Assembly (NCBI RefSeq): GCF_035083965.1
Contig: NC_089731.1
Location: 3,883,001 to 3,947,000, forward strand
DNA from: Branchiostoma lanceolatum
Taxonomy: Eukaryota > Chordata > Leptocardii > Amphioxiformes > Branchiostomatidae
Direction of reading: 5' to 3'
DNA length: 64,000 nt
Numbering within the stretch: position 1 is the stretch's first letter; the number at the start of each line of letters is the position of its first letter. The notes beneath the pieces are model-generated. The model searched no databases. It was not told the DNA's origin and was given only the letters and a program-made list of their open reading frames with translations. The position numbers were made by a program, and so were the translations under genes. Shown in pieces: positions 1 to 12,010 of this stretch.

Positions 1-394
1 AAAAAGAGGGCGTCCAATTTCCTTCTTATTTTAGTATCATGCGTCCAAATGACTGCATGGACGCATGCCTAGCTAAAAGCCTGCAAATAAAGGAGCAAGA
101 TACATGTACAGTATATGCAGTTTTTAGATCCAGATATGCTTGTCAGGGGTTTTTCTAGAAAAATTAAACAAGAGGGAGCACACACATGGGAGGGAGCGAA
201 TTCTATGTATTTATGGATGAATCTATTGCTGAGTGAAGGCTGTATGCTCTTATTAAGCTAAAATCTGAATTTGACAAGGGGGAGCTGGGCTGGAACAAGA
301 GGGTGCAACTCCCCTCTTTCCTGATTTAGATGAACCCCTGCTTGTTATTGGAAAGAACTAATTCCTGTCCAAACTTTGCCCTTTGCCCCGTCAG
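1..394 (+). other. Intron of the FBXO42-like gene
   Basis: No coding signal. The stretch ends in a pyrimidine-rich acceptor with AG at 393-394, feeding the first visible exon in phase 1. The upstream exons are outside the window. Confidence 0.7.
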
Positions 395-3300
395 GTTCGT
401 ACCCCTCTCCCAAGGCCTGGGCGTCGCTGGTTCGGTACAAACGCTGCCTGGTGCTGTTCGGAGGCTGTGCCCGGCCAAGCCCCTACCCCTACCACCAGCC
501 GGAGAGGTGCGACTTTTACTTGTTGTTCATTTCTGTCAATCATTCAATTAGATTTCACATTAGACTGGCGTTAAATTGCTGGTGGCAAAAAATGGCAGTG
601 TAGCTATTATGATGAATGCGAGATTGAGAGGTTATGGGTTTGATTCCTACCATTGGGCTAGATGTTGTATCCTTGTGAAAGGTACTGAATTCTGAATAGA
701 TGATTTTCTTGAATGGTCTATCAGTGCAAAGACTTAAGTACATGTACGTCACAATAGCACAATTTAACTTAACACTGATAGGAGAAGTTCATTTTACACT
801 CAGTCAGCAGACAATCTTTCCAGATGTTAGTAGAGAAAAAGTAAGGTTGGGAACATAAGAAAACTATGTTCAATTGATTTACCAACTTGAAGTTGAAGAT
901 ACTATTTACAGATATAACCCTTACTGTACTGTCTTATACATATGTTTCCACCACAGGTATTTTGATGAGATCCACCTCTACACACCCACAGACAACAGGT
1001 GGAACTATGTCGTCACATCGCCCTCTCCCCCTCCTGTAGCTGGCCATGGAGCCAGTGTTATAGCAGACAGGATGGTGGTGATAGGGGGGTCTCTCAGTTT
1101 ACAGAGGAGGTGAGTAGGGGGTGTGATGGGGGGATGCCTCAGACAACAGATGGAACTACGTGGTCGCAAAGGGAGTTGCCCTAATTATAGAGGTTGATGC
1201 AAATGTGGTTGAAGTATTGAGTTGATTGTTATTTTGCTATTTCTTCCCGAGATAAACTATTTGCGTCATGTCAAAGTTTGTGTTCTAAAGTTGATCCAAG
1301 TCTGATAAAACTAAACCTGAAAATTTCTTATTGCAAGGCATTATCTCTAATTTCAGGTTTTGATATCTTCTAATAAGGTCTTATGCTGCATTGTAATATG
1401 TAAAAGCTGAAAAGAAAGCTACAAATCTTTTTTCATTGAAGCATATTTTTAGTGTCTGTAGGAAATCTAAAGATGAGTAAGGATGACCTGTGGTTCAATA
1501 ACCATGAGCTGTGGTACAGCACTATCATCTATTGGAAAAGCATCAAACATATTGAATGTTTTTGTAATTTCTCATGCATAAACCTTTGTGCTGTGTTCCT
1601 GTCAGGTCCAACGATGTGTGGGTGTTGAACCTGCAGACCATGGAGTGGAGCATGCAGCAGGTCCAGGGGACCCCGCCCCTCCCCAGGTTTGGGCACACAC
1701 AGGTACGGCTATTCGTGTCTCTGTTTATTCATGAAATTAATTCTTCACGAAGTTTCTTCATGAAAGCTTCAAGACTATGTTACTCAAAATCGTTTTGCTG
1801 ATTTTAATCATTTTGTGTTCTTTGTTTTTGACAGGTGATTTTGGATGACCAGACCATCCTGATCATTGGTGGATGTGGAGGAGCCAATCAGGTGAGAGCT
1901 TACATCACCTCCCAGGGCTCGAAATACTGGGTGCATGTGCACCTGTGTGCACCCAAAATTGGAGCTGTGCACCTAATTTTTGACTGTGGGTGCACTGGTG
2001 CACCTAGATATTTTTGTACTCTTTAGGGTAAAGGTTCTCTTGTACACTAGCATACTGAATATTCTTGAAATGTAAGTATCAGTAAAAGCAATATAATCTT
2101 TTGTACTTTATTTGATGTATTGCTTGGTTGAAATTTGAAATCTGGGTAGAATCACAGATTGGAGTTCTTAAGAGAGGCTGTAGCGTCAAGCTTATGTTTT
2201 GGTATCATTCAACTTTATTTTATGTGGTGCACCCAAATTATTTTCTGTGCACCTAATTTTTTAGGTTGGGTGCACCAGTGCACCTATTTCCAAAAATGAA
2301 TTTTGTAATGTAATAAGTAATGTTGATGATGGTTGAACATTGAGTCTATACAAAATGAATCAATCAATTAATTAAGCAATTGGATAAACTCTCTAAAGAG
2401 TCAAACCTTTCAGATTGCATCCACTATCATTTACCAGTGACTGAGAATGAGTTGACCTGAAATTTGAGTTGTGCACCTTATTTTGGGGTGAGGCTGAGAA
2501 CTTATTGATCACCCCTTGGGTATCAATGACAAAGCCATGTTTCCCCCAGAACTTCAGCGATGCCTGGATGTTGAGACTAGACACAACGCCGTGGACGTGG
2601 AGCCAGCTGGGGGTGGACAATGAGAACCTGGCAGCTCCGCACATCTGGTGTCATCCCGGCTGTAAGGTGGGGACTTTTCATACTTGTCAAATGAACTTGA
2701 ATACCATACGCCGAAAAACGTTTAAGACAGCATCTGCTGTCTTTCATCAGTAACTGATTATATAACAGTACATGGTTTTAAACTGTAGATTGACTGAAAA
2801 TACTTTCACTCTGCCTTGTAATTGTATTATTGTTTTGTGTGTACATGCACATATCTTGCATATTGGCTGAAACCCTGGCTCTTTCTCTCTACTGAAAAGG
2901 CACACTATGGTTTTTTTAAACCCTTGATTTTCCTGATTTAGAACACATTATTTGGCTATTACGAGCTACAGCTACATGTACTTAAAGATGCATTTTCTGT
3001 CCTTCCACAGGTTGGTAACTATGTGGTGTTCCTGAGCCAGGACCCCAACATGTCCAACATGTCAAGTCTTCACAACAAGCCCTCCCCGCTGCGCCTGGAA
3101 ACCCACCGACACCCCTCCCTCCAGACCCTGCGCCGCCTGCCCCCCAGCTTCGACCCCAGCCAGTGTCCGCACGGAACAAACGGGAGGGAGAAACGCAGGT
3201 GTGAGAACGGCGTGCGGGGATCGTTTGCGCGGCCTGTACGCACGCTTTCGCCTCAGCCGGGCTCAAGCGGGCAGCAGGAACAAAGGTTACGATTTGGCCC

Positions 3301-4210
3301 GCGTGAAGCAAGGGACGTTACGGACCAGGGCGGGGCATCGCGTAGTCTTCCAGCTCAACCTAGCACTAGCGCTCATCAGCAACAAAGGTTACACTTCAGT
3401 CCTCGTGATGCGAATGATGACGAAGAGCTACGAGGGGCACGGGGAGGGATGTCGGGAAGCTCGTCCGAGGGTAAGAGACCAAATCTTCCTAACGGCAGCG
3501 CCTCTAAGCAACAGAAAATGGACAGGCAACAGTCGCACTCGCAGGCTGGAATGTCATTTTGGGGCCCTACAATGCAACCAGCCACATTACAAGGCAGTAG
3601 CGAAAGAGGAGGGTTAAGTAGAAATATCACCTCACTTGCAATGTATAAGGCTAACCATAGTAGTAACAGTCCAATAGCAAGCAGCATCGAAACTGCTTCA
3701 AATGGTCAAATAGTTGTTCCTAGAGGCCCGGGTCCAAGCACAGGATGGGTTTCCACAGAGAGAAAGCCTGAGGCAGGCAGTAGTGAGACTGCATCTCCTC
3801 CTCAACAAGCAGCTGTCACACGGATGGACTGTGGGTGCAACGTTGACTGTGAGAGCGTAGCCGATCACGACGTGTCGAGCTGTAAGGACAGAAAGATGCG
3901 TGCCACGCTCCGCCAGTTCAAGTGCGCCGACGTGCCACGGGACTGCCAGACGTGCATGGGAATGCACATGTACGTGTTGGACGTCAGCGCCGCGCGGACC
4001 ACGGGTAGAGTTCGGTGGCTAGAGATGCCGGACAACGAAGACTTCTTCGCGCCGGAAGAGACGAGTCTCCACTCGGTGGTGATGGGAAGGGGAGATGTGA
4101 TCGTTTACGGGGGGATGGAGAGCGTACGCAGTAAGAGGCAGACGGGGATACGGTTAGGACTGGTGACGATGCCGAACAAGCTGTACAGGCTAACAGCTAG
4201 ACGAGTGTGA
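395..4210 (+). CDS. FBXO42: FBXO42-like F-box/kelch protein, 3' part of gene (six exons, N-terminus outside window)
   Basis: Exons 395-506, 957-1109, 1606-1702, 1835-1891, 2550-2666 and 3011-4210 (stop TGA 4208-4210), all with AG/GT borders and matching phases. They give about 577 C-terminal residues. Kelch-type blades are visible ([19 protein letters not shown], then DAWMLRL and WTWSQL), and the start SYPSPKA followed by [12 protein letters not shown] is the FBXO42 signature. The last exon carries a long Ser/Gln-rich linker and closes with [14 protein letters not shown] and VIVYGG, as in vertebrate FBXO42. In that family the protein is a substrate receptor of an SCF ubiquitin ligase (p53 is a known mammalian target); the F-box exon would lie upstream of base 1. 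An oddity is a Cys-rich stretch (about ten Cys, 3829-3960) before the last blade that I do not recall from vertebrate homologues. Family assignment is firm; orthology is inferred. Confidence 0.92.
1918..2295. repeat. Small intronic repeat with GTGCACC-rich inverted ends
   Basis: Within an FBXO42 intron, two blocks dense in GTGCACC/GGTGCAC words (about 1918-2012 and 2225-2292) flank roughly 200 bp of AT-rich DNA. The outer edges read GAAATACTGGGTGCA on the left and, in reverse complement, GGAAATAGGTGCAC on the right, suggesting a decayed MITE-like element. No clear target duplication was seen. Confidence 0.4.
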
Positions 4211-5512
4211 TGATCCTTTTTTATCACATTTTTTAAGATTCGTTTTAAGAACAACAGGTCTGCTTACATTTTTACAGACCACTTAACTTCCTGTGTCACT
4301 GACTGGTGCAACATACAACGTCAACTCTAAGAATTCCACTGGGTTTCCTTAGACCACCACATTTTTTCAAAACAGAAGTATCAAGATCTCAAGAATGTCT
4401 TTAATATGGGGGTCTTAAAGTACCGTTTGAAATTATGGGAGTTGATATCATATTCTACATGTCAATATTTGAATACATTCCAAGAATGTATTTGTAACAC
4501 GTTGGAATGAATTGAATGTTTATCTGACCTGTTAGAATGTTCTCAAATCTTGACATATATCATAAAGCGCTTTTTGTGCTCATGCAGTTTGGTGGTCTGT
4601 ATAATGATATTGTGAATTAGCCTTATTGGATAATCCCGGCAGTATTGTGTAACTAATTTCTAGGGGATTCAATCAGTACTTACAGACATGAAACCAGAAA
4701 TCATACATACCTATACATTGTATAGGATCAGAAAATTGTCAAGCACTTAATGATAAATACATGGGAGCAACCAAAGCTGTGTTACTTTGTCAACTGATTG
4801 TTGCTGATATTTGCTTGTTATATAAACTGTCAGAGTTTGTGCTCTTTGGTTTATCACTTTGAAAGTCTGTTTATTCATGAAAAGCTTATATCAGCCAGCA
4901 GGCTGCTGTTAATTGCAGTCATGAGGGAAGAGGGAAGGGTCAGATGAAATATAACAGAGATACAGATTGGTGCTCTTTTATTTGTTGAAGAGAAACATAG
5001 GTGCACTATAGCTAGGGTAGATTTATTTTGCAATTAAGGTGAACCAGCTTCGCTTTCATGTCAGTAAAAATAAATACACAAAACAAAACGTAGGTCTGTG
5101 ATTCATTGAATTTTTTTCTGTTATATGGAGTGTAAAAACATCATGGAGAATCAATGTTTATCAATTCAAAAATTAGATGAAGGCCAGAGATTTATGCAAA
5201 GATGCTGCATTGATGCATTGACAATGTCTACGTGTCTGAAGATACACACTCTTATTTTCTGGAAACTTTTTCTGGAAAGTTAACTGCAGAAACAGGTATA
5301 TTCTGCTTCTGGGTACCCAAACTTCCATACCAAGAAGGTCACTCTACACCATCATATCATGGGTCTGCATGGGGGGGGGGGGGGGGGGGGGGGGGCACTA
5401 TTCAGTATCTGGGTCATAAAATGGTCCATTACTCTTTTTTGATCCGTGATGAAATGTTTGGAAAAATTGGTTGATTTTGTATTGATGAAAATGTGGTCTT
5501 TTAGAAAATAAA
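4211..5512 (+). other. Probable 3' UTR of the FBXO42-like gene
   Basis: No ORF worth calling. A canonical AATAAA lies at 5507-5512, with a weaker candidate near 5069. It includes a 25-G homopolymer at 5371-5395, which may be a local assembly weak point. Confidence 0.45.
5371..5395 (+). repeat. Poly-G tract (25 G)
   Basis: An uninterrupted run of 25 G residues in the presumed FBXO42 3' UTR. Capable of forming quadruplex structure on the G strand; length is likely variable. Confidence 0.95.
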
Positions 5513-5869
5513 ACCTACTTCTGAAGTTAGAGTGCCCCTAAGAGGGGCATCTTACTCCAAGGATCTCAGCCTGCACGCCACACCTCTGATATATTAGCAC
5601 AAACAGCTAATGATGTACATTTTAGACTTATCACATGACATGGGTTAAAACAAGTCAAAAGCACTGGGAAGTTTTGTAATGCCTCCAATCTCGGTTACCC
5701 ACTATACAATGTGTATCATACCACATATATTCATATAGCAGCTTTTATAATGTCTTTTCTGTGCTTGTCTGCAATACAATGTATATCACAACATATAACG
5801 TTAGGAATATTTATTGTATATTCATTATAGTAGCCTAATATATTTTCTTTGAAGCATCATCGTCTTTCT

Positions 5870-6440
5870 GTCGCAGAAGTCTATACCGTGCCCCGGTCTC
5901 AGTTACTTACATGTACTAGGTACACCATTTTTCATGCTAACTTCCGTTGTTACCTGTCGTGATACTCCACAAGCAGTATGACCTTCTTGCCCTCATACAG
6001 AAGTCTCTACCCGGTCTCAGTTACCTACTAAATAAATTTTACGTCATGTGACTGCAGGGATGGTTTGAACGTGCCGGGAAGTCTGTGATGCCCCCCGTCT
6101 CGCTCACCTACTGTACATATCACAACACAAATGAGTATCTATATGACTATAATAGTAGCCTAATATTTTTTGTGCGTGAAGCATCATCGCCTTTTTGTTC
6201 CAGAAGTCTATACCGTGCCCCGTACCTACTACTTAGTGTTGTCATTGCGATTTTCATCGTCACTTTTCGTCCCGCTCCACAAGCAGCACGGCCTTAATTC
6301 TTGCCCTCGTCCAGAAGTCTGTACCGTGCCCCTAACACCCCGTATCTACCACTTAGTGTTGTCATCGGGATTTTCATCGTCACTTTTCGTGCTGCACGGT
6401 CTCCTTGCCCTCCTCCAGAAGTCTGTACCGTGCCCCGTAC
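5870..6440 (-). pseudogene. Decayed partial copies of the TRIM-NHL terminal exon end
   Basis: At least three degraded segments (about 5937-6000, 6233-6315 and 6353-6425) repeat the words around the stop codon of the neighbouring TRIM gene at 6655-6760: TTAGTGTTGTCAT, GATTTTCATC, CACTTTTCGT, CTCCACAAGCAGCACGGCC and TTGCCCTCGTCCAG. Each is followed by its own shared word AGAAGTCTGTACCGTGCCCC. They look like tandem copies of the 3' exon edge plus flank, now frameshifted and non-coding. Confidence 0.6.
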
Positions 6441-6689
6441 ACCCCATACCAACTACATAATTGTATGCTAGGGTCCCGGGGCCCGGTCAGGCTGTTTGCG
6501 GAAACGAAAAATCAAAGTGTGTGTCAATAAGTTTGCACAAGCTATGCTCTTAGAAATGTTGGGTACGTTTTGTGTTTTTGTTGTCTTTTATATCATACAT
6601 TTCTTTCCCAAAGACTGCCCGGCCGGGCCCCGGATTGGAAATGTGACCCTAGCATTAGTGTTGTCATTACGATTTTCATCACTTTTTCG

Positions 6690-9653
6690 TCACTTTTCTT
6701 GATACTCCACGAGCAGCACGGCCTTCCTGCCCTCGTCCAGCACCACGACCCTGCCGTCCCGCGCGCACGCCACGCAGCTGGGCGCCTGCAGGCCGTGCAG
6801 CAGCTCCTCCCCGCGCGCTCCCGCCGGGTCGAACCGCTGCACCCGCCCGTTCTTCCCGTCCGCCACCACGATGTTCCCCGCCGGCTCCACGCACACCCCG
6901 GCCGGCCGGTTCAGGTGGCCCTCCTCCCACCCGGGTGTCCCGAACGTCAGCTGAACTTCCCCAGATGGCTTCAGGATCTGGGAAGGCAAAAGTACGAAGT
7001 CTCTAAAATTTGTCTTCACCTTATCACATATCAATTCATAGTTTAGACTGCCAGATACGTTTTGATTATGGCGTCTCATAAGCCCATATGGCGTCGGGAT
7101 CTGGGACGGCAACACGAAGGACATGTTTAAGTCTCTAAAACTTGTCTTCATCTTATTTGATATCAATTTATAGGTAAGACTACCAAATACGTTTTGATTG
7201 TGGCGTCTCAAAGGCCAATACAATATGGGCTGAGCGAATCTCTCGCAATACACACTGATTATCTTTAATTCATTTATTCATCCATTCGTTCAAAACTTTT
7301 ATTCAGTCGTCGTCATTATAATACCCTGGTGTAGCGACCGTTGGGATCGGCCCAAAGCTAAACAAGGCTGGACTCCAGGCTAGAATGAAAACGTCCGGTT
7401 ATGATATACATGTACATTAAAGGGCATGCAGACCCAGTTCACAAGAAAGCAACCCAACCTGAAAATAGAATAGATACCCACCTTGACGTTGTTGTACCAC
7501 CAGTCCGCCAGTACGATGTCGCCGTTCCCGTCGATAGCGACGGAGTTCAGGCAGACCGGGGGCGGCGCCGTGACGTCACGGTAGCAGCTGAAGGACCGGA
7601 CGCGCCTGCCGCTGGAGCTGACGGTCAGCAGCGTCCGCAGCTCGGTGTCCAGGATGACCACACGTCCGGTCTTCGGACACACGGCCAGGTCGTGCGGACA
7701 GTGCAGGCCCGAGCTGACGTCGAACAGGTGGTCGCCGTTCTCCATGTAGGCCTGAAGGGTTTTCAGATTGAAACAGTAAGAGCAGTGGTTTGTTACCCAC
7801 TAGCACTGTGTCTAGGACACGGTATTGCTATATGAAGGCGGGGTCAACTCTCTGCTTCAGCCACCTATTGCCTCCCCTACCGAAGTCAGGTACCCAATTT
7901 TAAACATGGGCGGAGTAGGAAAGTCGTGTAAAGGGCTTTCCCAAGGGCACAACATCAGTGGCATGTCAGGGGATTCGAACCCAAGACCTATGGGTTCTGG
8001 ACCAAACACCCCAATTTCAATTGTCTCTACATCTGTGGAAGGTTCATCTCAGGCATTCATGTCCTTTGCATAATGTAAAGATCTATGTTAAAGTGAGTGT
8101 AGCTCATCAGATAATTTATCATAGGGATAGAGTGAATTCTCATATATCCCTACCTTAACTGTTTTTTTAGCGCCGACTGCCGCTGACGAACTCGTGCACG
8201 AGACGTAGAGTTGTCTTCTGTAGGAGTCGAACGCCATTCTGGCGGGCCTGACGATACTGCTCTTCTCCTCGACAAGGATGTTGCGCTGGAACCTGCCGTC
8301 TTCGTCATAGACACGCACTCTTTGTTTCGCCCAATCAGAGACGAAGATGAAACCGTCATCGGAAACGGCGACGCCGGTTGGTTCGTCGATGCGGCCTTCT
8401 GATGACTCATTCCCGCCAATGGTTGTGACCTTTGCCCGGACCAGGAGTTTTTCTTCCACGTCAGATTCTTCTGATGGAAGGGTTGGTGATGGAACATTGT
8501 TAGGGGATGTTGCAAGCAGCTCTTGATCGATTTTTGGGCCGGACGTGCTTCTAGATCTATTGCTAGACCTGGTTACCTTTTTATCTACCTTATCCTCGGG
8601 AACACCTTTGTTTTCCACCACGATCTGTCCGAGACCTCCCGGCACCATGCTCGGCGAAAACTTGATGCGTTGTGCTGAAAAACTGTTCATTTCGTTCACT
8701 GCGCCTAGCACTCGGTCATGGGCCTCGCCAAGCTTGCGAACGGTCGTCAGCTTTTCTATGACCCCTGCGTCCTTCAGTTTCCCGCGAGACTGACCGACCA
8801 TGGCAGTAATATCAGTAGAGACTCCCTCTGCTCTTTCCTGTTGGTCCGCCAGGGGGCCTCGTAGCCCTTCGTACGCTCTATCCAGCTCTTTTAGCAGTTC
8901 CTCCTCGCAAAGCTTCACCGCATCCCACCACTGCCCGGCGGTGCGCCTGATCTGACTCTCCACCCGTCCCCTCTCATCCTGAAGCTGTTTCTGTTGGTCC
9001 CGAAGCTTCTTGGTCCCCCTGTTGAGGTCATTGACCTGTGACGTCAGCATCCCGAGGAGAGACTGCATCTCGCACGTCCTCATCTCCTGGGCCTCCTCCA
9101 TGTTACAGACGGAGTGGCCCCCGTGCTTCTTAAGGCATCCCTCGCAGACGGTTTCCTCGCATTGCTCGCAGAAGAATCGAACGTCCTCGTCAATGTGAAT
9201 GTTTTTCCCGCAGGTGAGCTTTGTTCTCGCCTTTGTCTTTGACCTTGTCCCTACTGGCCGAAGGTCATTTTCCATCAATGTTCCATTCGGACTGGTACTG
9301 TCACCCTCCGAAATGCCCGAGTCCCTCTCCGTACCATCTGCGCTCTTTGATGACGCCGACTTGTTCAGGTGTTCCCAGTACAGTGCGCTGGACCGTCGGG
9401 TGGGAGACGTGGACAACTCCGATAGCCAGAAGTTATCGGGCAGACCTTGGACTCCCTTCGGGGGCAGGCTGACGGACGACCGACAAGTGGGGCATGTCAG
9501 GTACGTCTTCTTACCGACCAGGTTGACAAGGCAGTCCTGACAGAAGGTGTGCAGACAGGCCAGTGCCTTGGGGTTGTTGAACGGCTCCAGACATATCCCG
9601 CAGTGTAAGATGGCCCGTGGCTTCTCACCTTTACCACTACCACTGTCTGCCAT
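6690..9653 (-). CDS. TRIM-NHL protein (RING, B-box, coiled coil, NHL repeats), complete three-exon gene
   Basis: Exons in transcript order 9653-8154, 7751-7482 and 6977-6690 (TGA 6692-6690): 2058 nt, 685 codons plus stop, all introns in phase 0. Residues 18-57 form a C3HC4 RING (C18, C21, C33, H35, C38, C41, C54, C57). A B-box lies at about 148-188 (FFCEQCEETVCEGCLKKH), a coiled-coil-prone region at about 195-310, and roughly six NHL-type repeats run from about residue 400 (DEPTGVAVSDDGFIFVSDW, LNSVAIDGNGDIVLADWW, RPAGVCVEPAGNIVVADG). This order is that of the TRIM2/TRIM3/TRIM32 group of E3 ubiquitin ligases, in which the NHL propeller binds substrate or RNA; no filamin (IG-FLMN) domain was evident. 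A CAG acceptor lies immediately before the ATG, so a non-coding first exon upstream is likely. Function is inferred from domains. Confidence 0.93.
6978..7215 (-). repeat. Tandem duplication of the intron-2/exon-3 acceptor region of the TRIM gene
   Basis: About 118 bp containing the last-exon acceptor (GATCTGGGAAGGCAA at 6975) recurs at about 7087-7215 with a second acceptor-like GATCTGGGACGGCAAC and the shared words TCTCTAAAA, TGTCTTCA, TATCAATT, ATACGTTTTGATT and TGGCGTCTCA. The upstream copy is an open pseudo-acceptor that could splice to a few codons but is not needed by the gene. Confidence 0.65.
7873..8012 (-). mobile_element. tRNA-related SINE fragment
   Basis: On the minus strand it holds a pol III B-box-like word (GGGTTCGAATCCCC) followed by TGTTGTGCCCTTGGGAAAG, CCCTTTACACGA and GGTACCTGACTTCGGT, the body typical of marine-invertebrate tRNA-derived SINEs. 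It sits in the first intron of the TRIM gene in the same orientation. A second, more decayed copy lies at 34900-35029. Confidence 0.6.
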
Positions 9654-9809
9654 CTGTGTTGAAATGAAAAAGACAATGATAAATCAGCGATATAGAAAAG
9701 ACCTGATACTGTCTATCTATTTGTTTAATTTTAGTTCAACTATATACTTTAGGTACAAAAAGTGCATAACACTGCATGACAATAAATGCCGGCAAGTCTG
9801 GTCATACTA

Positions 9810-10655
9810 GTAGTCGCCTCGATTCTAAATCAACCATCACGAGATTTGTCCTGTGTTCCTCGCGTGCAGAGACATCGATAATGCGCCTTTCGCAGTTTCG
9901 TGGGGGTAAATTAAGGTCGCAATCGTGTTCTATGTCAACCATTTTTAGATACCTTATGCCACTTTTACAGAATCTTGAACACCAGCCATAAACAAAACAT
10001 GCCAATACATTTCCTACTCTATATCAAGTCCTTGAGGAAAAGAAGTACTAGTAGAAACGACATTCAATATTTCTATATGTTGAATTTGCTAAGGTGAATG
10101 TTTTGATTTATATATATGGTATAACAGGTCCACGTAAAAGTATCAGGTGAACACACCAAATCTCGATACACGCTCTTTGTTACAGTCGGGTCGCAACGTC
10201 TGACTTCTCGGAACTTTCCTCTTAACTTTAAGCAGCCCAAGCCCCCCCCCCCCCCCTAGGTCCTGGGCTCTACCACTCTACTTGTGTCGGGGGGGGGGGG
10301 GGGGGTGACACCGAACATAACAAGTTACAAAACCATAATGATAGGTATTTTATTTGATGCATGATAGCCCAAAGCTCGGTTCTGTTTCTTGAGTCTAAAT
10401 CAACCATTACGAGATTTATATCCTGGATTCCTGGCGTGCCGAGACATCGATAATGCGCTCTTTGGGGGTAAATCAAGGACACCATCGTGTTCTTTGTCAA
10501 CGATTTTTGAACCTTTTTGGCACTTTTACAAAATCTTTAACACAAGCCAATATATTCCCTGCTCAACGTTAAAACCTTTTTGGAAAAGTAGTTGAAATCA
10601 CGATATCTCTTCATATTACATTTGCAAAGGTGAATGTTTTGATTTATATCACATG
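9810..10655. repeat. Direct duplication (about 290-bp copies at 9810-10110 and 10385-10655)
   Basis: The copies share long collinear words (CTAAATCAACCAT, ACGAGATTT, GAGACATCGATAATGCG, GGGGGTAAAT, CACTTTTACA, AAGGTGAATGTTTTGATTT) with small indels between them, so this is an old direct duplication with a homopolymer-rich spacer. Confidence 0.75.
10242..10305. repeat. C15 and G17 tracts separated by 32 nt
   Basis: C15 at 10242-10256 faces G17 at 10289-10305. The two can pair into a GC hairpin with a short loop or form quadruplex/i-motif structures; likely unstable in length. Confidence 0.85.
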
Positions 10656-11486
10656 GCTGCTCTGATCGTAACTTGCCCTGAGGCGTTTCTACTGTCAACG
10701 TTTCTCAATTAGGTCGACAGTTCACACTTCAACTGCCCTCCCACTTAAACGTTTTCTCACTACGTTCCATCCAATGTGTATAAATTAGACAATAACACCG
10801 GTTCTTCGACGTCACTCTGACTTCTTAAGAATCGTTGCTGAGTACGTCGTACGTAAACGTCAAGTATATCACATGTTCATTAAGAAATGGTTGACTCCGA
10901 CAATTTTGAATCAATTGACTCATATCGTCGCACCGTTTTGCTGTCTGTTATTTCTTTGATACGCTCTTCAGTCCGACGTAACAGTGTCGACGACTTTCGG
11001 CCGAATTTGTTTATTGTCAGAAGAAATCGCAAATTTCAAAACCGCAAGAGAGTCGAACGTATTTTTTGGCCTGAAAATCTACCCTCAGTCAGATTGGACA
11101 TGGCTCCATGAACTGCGAACATCGCCAAATCCCTAACAATTGCAGTGACACCGATCAGGGATGACATCGGCTGTATTCATGCGAAAAACGTTCTCGTTGT
11201 ACGAGCTATTTTCCTGTAGCGTGACGCCAGCTTTATAGAAGCTCTAAAGGCTACTGTAGCCTTACCTTATCGGTAGATCCTTGATCAGGGGAACCTTTCC
11301 CCCTCCCTCAACAGGAATGGCTTTTCTTCCCGCCCCTTTGCAAGTTCGGTGACGTCTGACCTGCGAATCAACTCAATTTGTAGTTCGAGCACGTCTGACC
11401 CACATCATACCTGGGTAGGTCTCACAGGTCGGCGGCTCCGTCGTCTGCGGTTCAACGTACAGATTAACCGCATGACGCAACAATTA

Positions 11487-11705
11487 TTACCTTCGCCAAG
11501 AAGGTTATGCAGAGGGTAGCGTTTGTATGTATGCATGTGTGTCTGGATGTAAAAGACAAGCATAACTCGAGAACGCCTGGATGGATTGTCTTGGTATTTT
11601 GGTATGTTGGTAGGTCTTGGTGAGACCTACCAACAGATTAGATTGATTTTGAGCCCCCTAGCGGCTTCTTGCGGTACTGAAGCAGTACTTCCTGTTTTGA
11701 TATCA
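11487..11705 (+). repeat. Dispersed repeat, GGTTATG/GGATGGATTGT family, copy 1
   Basis: Diagnostic order: CGCCAAGAAGGTTATG, a variable TATGTATG stretch, CATAACTCGAGAACGCCTGG, ATGGATTGTCTTGGTATTTT, GTATGTTGGTAGG, CCTAGCGGC, then GCAGTACTTCCTGTTTTGAT. Related copies occur at 11836-12010, 29215-29405 and 53393-53570, and inverted at 17755-17920. Confidence 0.65.
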
Positions 11706-11835
11706 CATGTTCTGGACATGCGATGGTACTGATTTTTTAGTGGTAGATAGCTCTTTGCACAGAGAGTAAGTGGTATAGATCTACCTCAAGTGTGTTTTTT
11801 GGAGGGGAGGGGGCATTGTATCATATGCTCTGTCG

Positions 11836-12010
11836 TCTTCGACGGCATTACCTCCGATAACGGAGGTACTGTTTTCGATGTGCCTCTCTGTCTACGTATG
11901 TTTCCGCATACCTTGGCCGGCATAACTCATGAGGCTATGGATGGATTGTGGTGATATTTGGCATGTATGTAGACTTTTAGAGGACGTAGGTCACGAGTCA
12001 TTTTTTTTAA
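11836..12010 (+). repeat. Dispersed repeat, GGTTATG/GGATGGATTGT family, copy 2
   Basis: Starts with the near-palindrome TCGTCTTCGACGGCATTACC and keeps GGCATAACTCATGAGGCTA, TGGATGGATTGTGGTGATAT and the downstream GTAGAC spacing of the family. Non-coding. Confidence 0.6.

Noticed and set aside
3201..3687. Alternative frames on both strands within the last FBXO42 exon
   Set aside because: They are shadows of the main frame, which continues from upstream exons and carries the conserved C-terminal blade.
7960..8000. Possible tRNA gene (B-box-like GGTTCGAATCCC)
   Set aside because: No cloverleaf or A box could be assembled, and the flanking body matches a SINE.
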